Origin: Bromus sterilis
Taxonomy: Eukaryota > Streptophyta > Magnoliopsida > Poales > Poaceae
Direction of reading: 5' to 3'
DNA length: 64,000 bases
Assembly (NCBI GenBank): GCA_950022295.1
Contig: OX465599.1
Span: forward strand, 276,231,501 to 276,295,500
Below the pieces are notes generated by a model. The model did not search any database and had not been told where the DNA came from. It saw nothing but the letters and a program-made list of their open reading frames with translations. Below are positions 57,478 through 64,000 of this stretch, piece by piece; positions within the stretch are counted from its first letter, which is position 1, and each line of letters opens with the position of its first letter. A program made the position numbers and the translations under genes.

Positions 57478-59124
57478 TGATACGTCCCAAACGTATCTAT
57501 AATTTATGCTTGCTCCATGCATGATTTGTGTGACTTTGCCATGTTTTGCTTGAACTTTCATACATTTTTTTTCATATTTGGACTAACCTATTAACTCACT
57601 GCATCCAGTTTCCAGTTCCTGTTTTCTGTTGTTTTGTATTTCAGGTTTTCCGGCCATTAAAAGTGCCAAATAAATTCCGGAAAAATCCAATAAAAAATCA
57701 GCGACCCGGAAGCTTCCCGAATAATCAAGAAAGAAAGGGGCTGGGCCCACCAGGGCCCCAGGAGGGTCCCTGGCGCGGCCCCACCCTAGGCCGCGCCAGG
57801 AGGCCTCCTGGCTGCCCTGTGGCCCCTCTCGGTGCCCCTTTTGGCCTATATTTACCCCCCGTGACGGAACCCCTTAATATCGATCTGCTATTCCCGTTCT
57901 CCTCTCTGTTCCGCCGCCGCCGCCGTTTCAAGATCGGGGCTGCCAGAAGAAGCTGCTCCGGCACCCTACCGGAAGGAGGAATCCCCTCCGGGAGATCATC
58001 CATCACCATGGACGCCTCCCGGATGTGTCATGAGTAGTCCCCCTTGGACCATGGGTCCGTACTAGTAGCTATGTGATGTTCTCCTCCCCTCTTTGTGCTT
58101 TCACTTTCGAGACCTCGTGAGCTGCCTCACATGATCGAGGCACTTTTGTAATTTTCTATGTTGCTATGCTGAGTTTGCTGGGATCTGATGGATTATGAGA
58201 TTATATTCAGATTGTGATGAGTAATATATTTGGTTCTCTTTTATATTTGTGTTCTTTAGTAAATTCTTGCATGTTCTCAGTTGCCATATTTTACTTTGGC
58301 CAAGTGATTTTTTGCAACTCCAAGAGGGAGCGTTATGCTTGATTGTGGGTTCAGCCCCTTGATGTCTAGCTTGAGTGACAGAAACATGAGACTAGGGGAT
58401 GTGTTTTTGCCACCAGGGATAAAACAACGGTGCTTGTACTTGAGGGTGCAAGGATTGTTTACTTTACGCATAGTTCTTTTAATGCAATTGTCTGTTGCTT
58501 TGAGTTTACACTTTGGGTGGGATTCGCAACTTAATACCAGCGAGATGTTCTGGATAGATATCTCAAGGTGGATGATTCGTAGTAGATGTAGATGGATTTT
58601 GGTCTACTTACCTTGGCGTACTGCCCATTTCTTTTGAGGCTCTTCCTTTCTTTTGTAGCATGGTTAGCATTGCGGTGCGTTTATAATCATGTCAATCGCC
58701 CAGCTGTGATTTGTTTACCTCTTTAGCACTTTTATCGTCTTTTGGGAGAGAGACATCACTAGTGAACATCACGGGACCCCGGTCCTTATTTCCACCATTG
58801 TTTACATCTTCAATTTACGTTCAGTTCTTACTTTCAGTTGCCACTACTATTATCTCTTGCGTTGATCCTTTGTAAACAGCAAGGCCGGAGGAATGGACAA
58901 CTCCTCTGTACTCGTTGGGAGCAAAGTTATTTGCTGTGTGTGCAGGTCCAGGCGAAGTTAGCAACCTCGGCGCCACTGTTCACTTTACCACCTTCTTGTA
59001 TCTCTGCGAGTCCTACGGGAGACAAACTCTATCCTCTACATAGGGGAAATTTGCTTCTACGCTACATCTCACCTTCCACTTGGGGTAACCAACAAGGAGT
59101 GAGAGAACTATCCTCACCGTATCA
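57478..59124 (+). repeat. 5' LTR of element F
   Basis: 1,647 bp, TGATACGTCCCAAACG...CCTCACCGTATCA. Same subtype as E's LTRs (TAGGCCGCGCCAGGAGG complement shared). TATA-like CTATATTTAC at 57846. The donor-like site is mutated here to ATGAGTAG (about 58030), the only one of nine family LTRs without GTGAGTAG. The acceptor-like TGTGTGTGCAG near 58946 is intact. Confidence 0.9.
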
Positions 59125-59134
59125 AGCCAATTTC

Positions 59135-59152
59135 TGGCGCCGTTGCCGGGGA
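59135..59152 (+). other. Primer-binding site of F (tRNA-Asp type)
   Basis: TGGCGCCGTTGCCGGGGA, identical to D's site, 10 nt after the LTR end. Confidence 0.85.
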
Positions 59153-59293
59153 CTCTAGTTTACAAGATAGGGGAGTTGCACACTATCTTTTATCTTTGAT
59201 TTTTAGTCTTGTTAGTTTACCTTTCAGTCTTTACTTTTGTGTCCCTTATCAAAAATACCAAAAATACCTGTTACCTTTCTTGTGTGGTCAAGT

Positions 59294-60130
59294 ATGTTAG
59301 GAGTTGGTACTATGAGGGAATCCAAAGTTTTGGATTTCCATCAAAGGAACGGGGAAAATATGAAGAAGGCATGGGATATAATTTCTGGAGCACATAAGGC
59401 CAATATGCCTTGGTTACCTATAAGAATTGTGCTTAGAAATTTTTACTTTGGCCTATTTAAGTGGTGTAAGCACTCTCTTGATCTTATAGCTGAAGGAGAC
59501 TTTCTAGAGTGCGATGAAGCTAGAGCTCTTGAAATTATACATAGTTTATCTAGTTATTTTGTTTATGATGGTCTTGATACTGTTGTAGACAGAATTGCTA
59601 TTATTGAGAAGAAGCTTGATGCTCTAGACTTAAAAGGAGTAGAAAAAGCAAACCCTCCTAGAGAGGAGATTTTGGAAATAGAAAATGACAGGGAGCCTTT
59701 TGTTAGGATTGTTATCTCTAATCAAAACTTCCTTGCTTTTTGTGACATTGGATCTACAGTTTCTATAATGCCAAGCTTTATTTATGATTCTTTGTACCTT
59801 GCAAGCATGGACAAATTTCCATCTTTTCATGAACATTCTAATTGTGATATTTCTGAGATCCAGGGAAGATTAAAATATGTCCAAGTCATGTTTCTTAAAA
59901 GGAGCATAGAAATTGACTTTGCCATCATGAAAGCCAATCAAGGAAATATAGTGCTTGGAAGGGACTTCCTCCGAGCCATGAAAGGCTTCATTGATATAGG
60001 TAAAGGGCAAATACGCTTGCGTGGTAAAGCCAAAGGTACGTACCTCTTCCCCTGGAAGAACAAGGATGAGCTTATTGACAACCCTTTTGAAATCCTTGGT
60101 GAACCTTCCGATGATTTTGGAGAACTTTGA
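59294..60130 (+). CDS. F compact gag-protease (278 aa)
   Basis: Uninterrupted. Start ATG at 59294 (MLGVGTMRESK), chosen because it lies where the siblings' gag begins after the leader; an in-frame ATG at 59237 is in leader sequence shared with D. Most of the gag N-terminus is absent. The remaining gag tail is RIVLRNFYFGL and GDFLECDEARALEIIHSL, then a short coiled-coil-like IAIIEKKLDAL. The protease domain has CDIGSTVSIMP as active-site motif and NIVLGRDFLRAMKGFIDI. It is strongly diverged from D and E although the LTRs and 3' backbone are shared. No RT or integrase. Confidence 0.72.
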   Translation: MLGVGTMRESKVLDFHQRNGENMKKAWDIISGAHKANMPWLPIRIVLRNFYFGLFKWCKHSLDLIAEGDFLECDEARALEIIHSLSSYFVYDGLDTVVDRIAIIEKKLDALDLKGVEKANPPREEILEIENDREPFVRIVISNQNFLAFCDIGSTVSIMPSFIYDSLYLASMDKFPSFHEHSNCDISEIQGRLKYVQVMFLKRSIEIDFAIMKANQGNIVLGRDFLRAMKGFIDIGKGQIRLRGKAKGTYLFPWKNKDELIDNPFEILGEPSDDFGEL

Positions 60131-61886
60131 TCCAATTCTTCTGCTTTAAGCCTAGCTAATGGCTTTAAAAAAGCGCTTTCGGGAGGCAGCCCGCAACGAA
60201 TTTAGGTTTTCCTTTTTGTTTTTCTTCTGTAATTAGTGGTACTGAAGATTGTTACTACTGTAGCAACATCATTGTATCTTTACTTTTCAAGCTTTGTGCC
60301 AATTATAGCCTCATATGACAAGGGAAGTGAAAGTTGTGACATGCTGTCCAGAAAACAGATTCTGTCCTCGTGAACAAAAAAATCATAGAAAATTACCAAT
60401 TCATCTTTTTCAGCTGAATTTTTTACACAGTGTGCTCTATACAATCACGGAACTTCCGTATGTTCTGAGTTTTTTATTTGAGTTTTAGAAATACCCCTAA
60501 AACATTCTTTATTGCCTGCTATTCTGTTTTTCACAGATTTTGCCACGTTTTGTCTCTCTTAAATTTTGCAAACCTTAAGCTTGCTTTTTCTTTGAAAAAA
60601 CTTTTTGGCAATCTTGAGAAACAGTAGCTCTTCAAGAATATATTTATTTCCAGTAAGGGGAAAATTATTTTAATAGGGTACTAACCTCTCTAATCAGCTT
60701 ATGATGAGTTCTGTATGAAGGGAGTTTTCAAGTGTGCGATGGAAGATGATGAAAGAAGATCCTGGAGTGTCAAACGCTCAATATTGGGGATGCCCCCATG
60801 CATCCCCAATAAATATTCAAGGAGACTCAAGCGTCTAAGCTTGGGGATGCCCCCGTGCATCCCCCTCTTCATCAACAATTATCAGTTCATCCTTCGTCGC
60901 ACTATATTTTTACCACTTCATGCGTTATGTGCTATGCTTGGAGCATCTCGCTCTTTACTTTTCTTAGGTTTGTTTTTGCTTTGTTTTCTGTTCATAACAA
61001 GTTAGACCCCAGCTTTCTTTTGTGTGGGAGAGAAAACACGCTCCGCTTGAACTAAAACTTCTCATAGGATTTGCATGCTTATTTTCTTAGCTGTGAGTTG
61101 TTCTTTTTCTTTTCTTAGTTGTTGCCTTGTTTAGTTATAGTGCTTTAGTTTTCTGCTAGAGCTTATGTTTTGTCTTAGGTTGAACTTTATATAGGTTGCA
61201 TGTTTTATCTTGTTAGAGAGTTTGCCTGTTGCACTGAGTTTTGTGTCTTGACTAGAAAGTAGGTAGTTGAAGTTGCTATTCTCTTTGTAGTAGTAACTTG
61301 CAATAGTTTTGAGGTATTGACTAGAGTAATGTTTGAACTTTTGGTGTCAAGAGCTCGAGCCTATTAGTGATAGATGTCGTATTTTGGGCAATCCGTGTGA
61401 TTTTCGAAAACCAAAACCCCTGTTGAGAACTCTAGCTACTAGATGGATCACTAACCTCTGGAGGGTTCGAATATTAGAGTACACTCACGTACCATGAGTC
61501 GAGGATGCGCAAGGATAACCAAACCCCGATACACTCCTCCTCGGGGTACTTGTCTCTTTGAGAACCTCCTGATTAGATTCAGAGTTACCGATAATAAGTG
61601 CATGAGTTCTTCGGACTAATGTGAGTATTCGAAAGTTGACACTTCCACCTCCCATATTTTTCTAGCCTCTCCTGTGTCGTGCATTGCCTCCTTCTCACTC
61701 TGAGAGTTGGCGTCCACCTTCTCCGGTATATCCAAACCCTTGGCATGATACGCTCTGTCATCATAAACCTCCTTATATCTTTCCTCAAAACAGCCACCAT
61801 ACCTACCTACAAGGCATTTCCATAGCCTTTCCGAGATACATTGCCATGCAACATCCACCTTCTCATGACTTGATCTTCATGTCATA
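60131..61886 (+). mobile_element. Element F 3' non-coding backbone
   Basis: Starts with the post-ORF module (AAGCCTAGCTAATGGC, then AAGCGCTTTCGGGAGGCAGC, about 60149-60191), shared with C, D and E. It carries AAGCTTGGGGATG at 60837-60849 and matches the D backbone to the insertion point TCATA/TGTCAGAA at 61886/61887. No ORF supported. Confidence 0.8.
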
Positions 61887-64000
61887 TGTCAGAACCCTAA
61901 TTTAGGTTTGTGCTTTTCTAAGCTAGCATTTTTGCATCATGAAATTTTTTGCAAAAAGAAAAGAAATGGGGAAGCAAAAAGCCTCAAAATAATTTTAATA
62001 AAAGGCCAGACAAAAATCTTTTTTCCAAAAATGCTTTGACCTTTTTGAAAAGTCTTATAAATGGGCATGATCACATTTCAAGTGAAGTGGGTCCCACTTC
62101 ATGCTCAAAGAATTTTCAAAAAGTCCAAAATGCCCTTGGAAATTAAATAATTATTGTATTTGCCATTGGAATTATTTAAATATCATTTCAATAATTCTGA
62201 AACTTTGTGAGTTGACTTATATATGTCTGTTAGGCTCACAAAAGTTTTTAGAATTTTGTAAAATGTTTTGGTTTAGAAATCAAAACAAAACAAACAGAAC
62301 ATAAAAGATAAAAAGAAAAATAGAGAAAAGAGTTTACCTGGGGCAAGGCCCACTTGGCCCAGCCGGCCAGCCCAGCCCACCAGGGGCAGGGTCGTCATCC
62401 CGCGCCAGGCAGGATGGGAGCTACATGGCCTGCATGCCATGGTCGGCTCCACCTCCTGCTTCGCTGTGGCAGGGCCTCCCCCGTCCCTATCCCCTCTACA
62501 CCGCACTCCCTAGTCGCCCTCTCCTTTTCCCCCTCTCCTGGCCCTTTCTTCTTCCTCCCCGGCGAATCTCGCGCGGTCCCATAGCCCTAGCCAGAGCACG
62601 GCGGTGCTCCGACGCGGCCACCGGACACGCTAGCGCACGCCGTCATGTCCATCGCATTCGCCGGTGACGACTTCGTTGATTCCCCCGGCCAATTTGAGCA
62701 AAGGAGCAACTCCGGTGACGCGAGCTCCAAGTCCTCACCACCGGTCAACCGCAACTACGGCGAGCAATTCCTCTGCGCCAGGTCCTCCCCATCCCCCATC
62801 GTGCCTCTCGTCGAGCTCCGGTGAGCCCTGTGCGTCGATCCCCCCTCCCCTTGCTCCTCCCCGTACTGTGCCTCGACGTCCCATCGAGGACAGCAGCTGC
62901 GGTCCCCGCTAGCTCGACGCCGCCGTCGCCCTGGTGCTCCCCGCGACCCCCCCCCCCCCCCCACTTGCACCACCCGATGCGGAAGACCACGGGGCACACG
63001 CCCGTTCCCTCCGTGGCCCTCTCCGTGTCCTATGGCGCAAGTATGGCGAGTCGTCGTCGTCTACAGGACCGCCGGCGTCAAGCCGAGGCCATTAGTCCCT
63101 AACCCGTGATCTAATCCCCCCCTAAACCCAATGACATGTGGGCCCTAGCGGCTAATTAAACCAGACGGTTTAATTTAAACAGGGATTTAAGCCCCTTTCC
63201 ACTGACCAGTGGGGGCCCCTGTCAGGGCTGGCCATACGTCATGCTGACGCCAGCATGATGCATTAATTGATAAATCATTTAATTAAATCACAAATTCCAA
63301 ACAATGTTCAAAACTTTGAATATTAATATCTTTTCAACCATAACTCCAAATGAAAAGATTTATATATGAAAAAATGATCAGGAGAAATTCTCTATCCAAA
63401 TAACCAACTTTCAACTATGTTTGAGTTTATTATAAAGTGGGACCAGTAGTTTTTGCTATTTGGCTTAAATAGGAATAATGCAAATTAAATGCTATGATCA
63501 TGCTAACTTGAACCATTGCAATGCAATGCACTGCACATGGACATAAGAAGCACAACACACCCATGAACATCACCATATCATGCCATATTGCTTGAACATT
63601 GTAATTTATCAATTGTGTGCTTTACTTCCAGTGCTTCGGTGATTGCATCTTCTCGGTAGAATTGATCTCGGAGACGAGTTCAACCTCACGTCAGAAGAGT
63701 GTTACATCGTGGTCGTCAGCAAGGCAAGAACCCCCTCTTTGATCATGTCGATAAAATCCCAGTTCCCTCTCATTCTCGCTTATGCATGTTTAGGTGATTA
63801 CCATGATGCGTTTCTACCGCATAGATGAACTCCTTCCTTTGCAAGACCTATCATTTTGTCACAGTAGTAAGCAAACCACAATCCTAGCAGATTTAGGAGT
63901 TGATTGATATCATGTGGCCTCTGCAACTGTTACATCTTATTGCATGCTTAGAGTTTACAATGAGGCTACTTTGTTGTGAGTCGGGATGGTAGTGTTCATG
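61887..64000 (+). repeat. Long chromovirus LTR, first 2.1 kb
   Basis: Starts TGTCAGAACCCTAATTTAGG inside F's backbone (left flank TCATA). It parallels G1's LTR: AT-rich start, GC-rich stretch (about 62340-63110, with a 16-C run at 62947-62962), and the conserved ATCATGTCGATAAAATCCC block at 63743. The right edge of the window cuts it. Whether it is a solo LTR or the 5' LTR of a full element cannot be told. Confidence 0.88.

Larger units (their letters stand above)
57478..61886 (+). mobile_element. TGATACG-type non-autonomous element F (right part missing)
   Basis: Inserted in the CACTA element (left flank GCCAT, 57473-57477). It consists of 5' LTR 57478-59124, primer-binding site 59135-59152, a compact gag-protease 59294-60130 and 3' backbone to 61886, where a chromovirus LTR is inserted. 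Its 3' LTR is beyond the window. The LTR subtype matches E. Confidence 0.88.

Noticed and set aside
1..64000. A host protein-coding gene or disease-resistance gene
   Set aside because: Every sizeable frame with a recognisable domain belongs to a transposable element. I found no tRNA or rRNA gene and no intact host-type gene.

Overview
The window looks like an intergenic stretch of a large grass genome, most likely Triticeae (wheat, barley or rye group). It is almost wholly nested transposable elements. I see no intact host gene, tRNA, rRNA or CRISPR array. The Triticeae assignment rests on LTR types recalled from experience (5' TGATACGTCC..., 5' TGATAACCCACAAG...), a CACTA element starting CACTACTGGAAAAA, and 3.8-kb chromovirus LTRs. 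It is an inference; the element structures below are read from the sequence.

Layout. (1) Positions 1-8939: a chromodomain Ty3/gypsy element (G1; broken pol 2084-5116, 3' LTR 5094-8939). It was invaded by a TGATACG-type element (A; LTR 480-2083), which was itself hit by a minus-strand copy of the chromovirus LTR (1-281). (2) Positions 8940-45799: a Sirevirus-like Ty1/copia element (S1) with a broken integrase, RT and RNase H, a long extra 3' ORF that has its own TATA box and 5'-UTR-intron-like leader, a polypurine tract and a 3' LTR. (3) S1's extra ORF is split by a stack of non-autonomous TGATACG elements. E (minus, 15243-42559) contains C (minus, 16553-35560). C contains D (plus, 21224-31928) and an 866-bp solo LTR (19374-20239). 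D, C, G1's LTR and the solo LTRs have clear TG...CA ends, and where both flanks are visible they have 5-bp target-site duplications. (4) Positions 45800-49197: remnants of other LTR elements plus a solo TGATACG LTR (46004-47623). (5) Positions 49198-50825: a PIF/Harbinger-like element with only an ORF1-type gene. (6) From 50826: a non-autonomous CACTA element carrying a split minus-strand gene, interrupted by a 3.77-kb solo chromovirus LTR (52935-56706) and by TGATACG element F (from 57478). F is in turn hit by another chromovirus LTR that runs off the window (61887-64000).

How the parts relate. The TGATACG elements share LTRs, a tRNA-Asp-type primer-binding site and a long conserved 3' backbone, but they carry different ORFs in the gag position: full-length gag-protease (D, E), a compact divergent gag-protease (F), and an unrelated uninterrupted ORF with a hydrophobic C-terminus (C). 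None encodes RT or integrase, so they must depend on enzymes supplied by another element. The most notable observations are this ORF interchange, a conserved intron-like structure inside the TGATACG LTRs, a 2.4-kb internal tandem duplication in D, D's insertion into a palindrome of its sibling C, and the gene-like extra ORF of S1.
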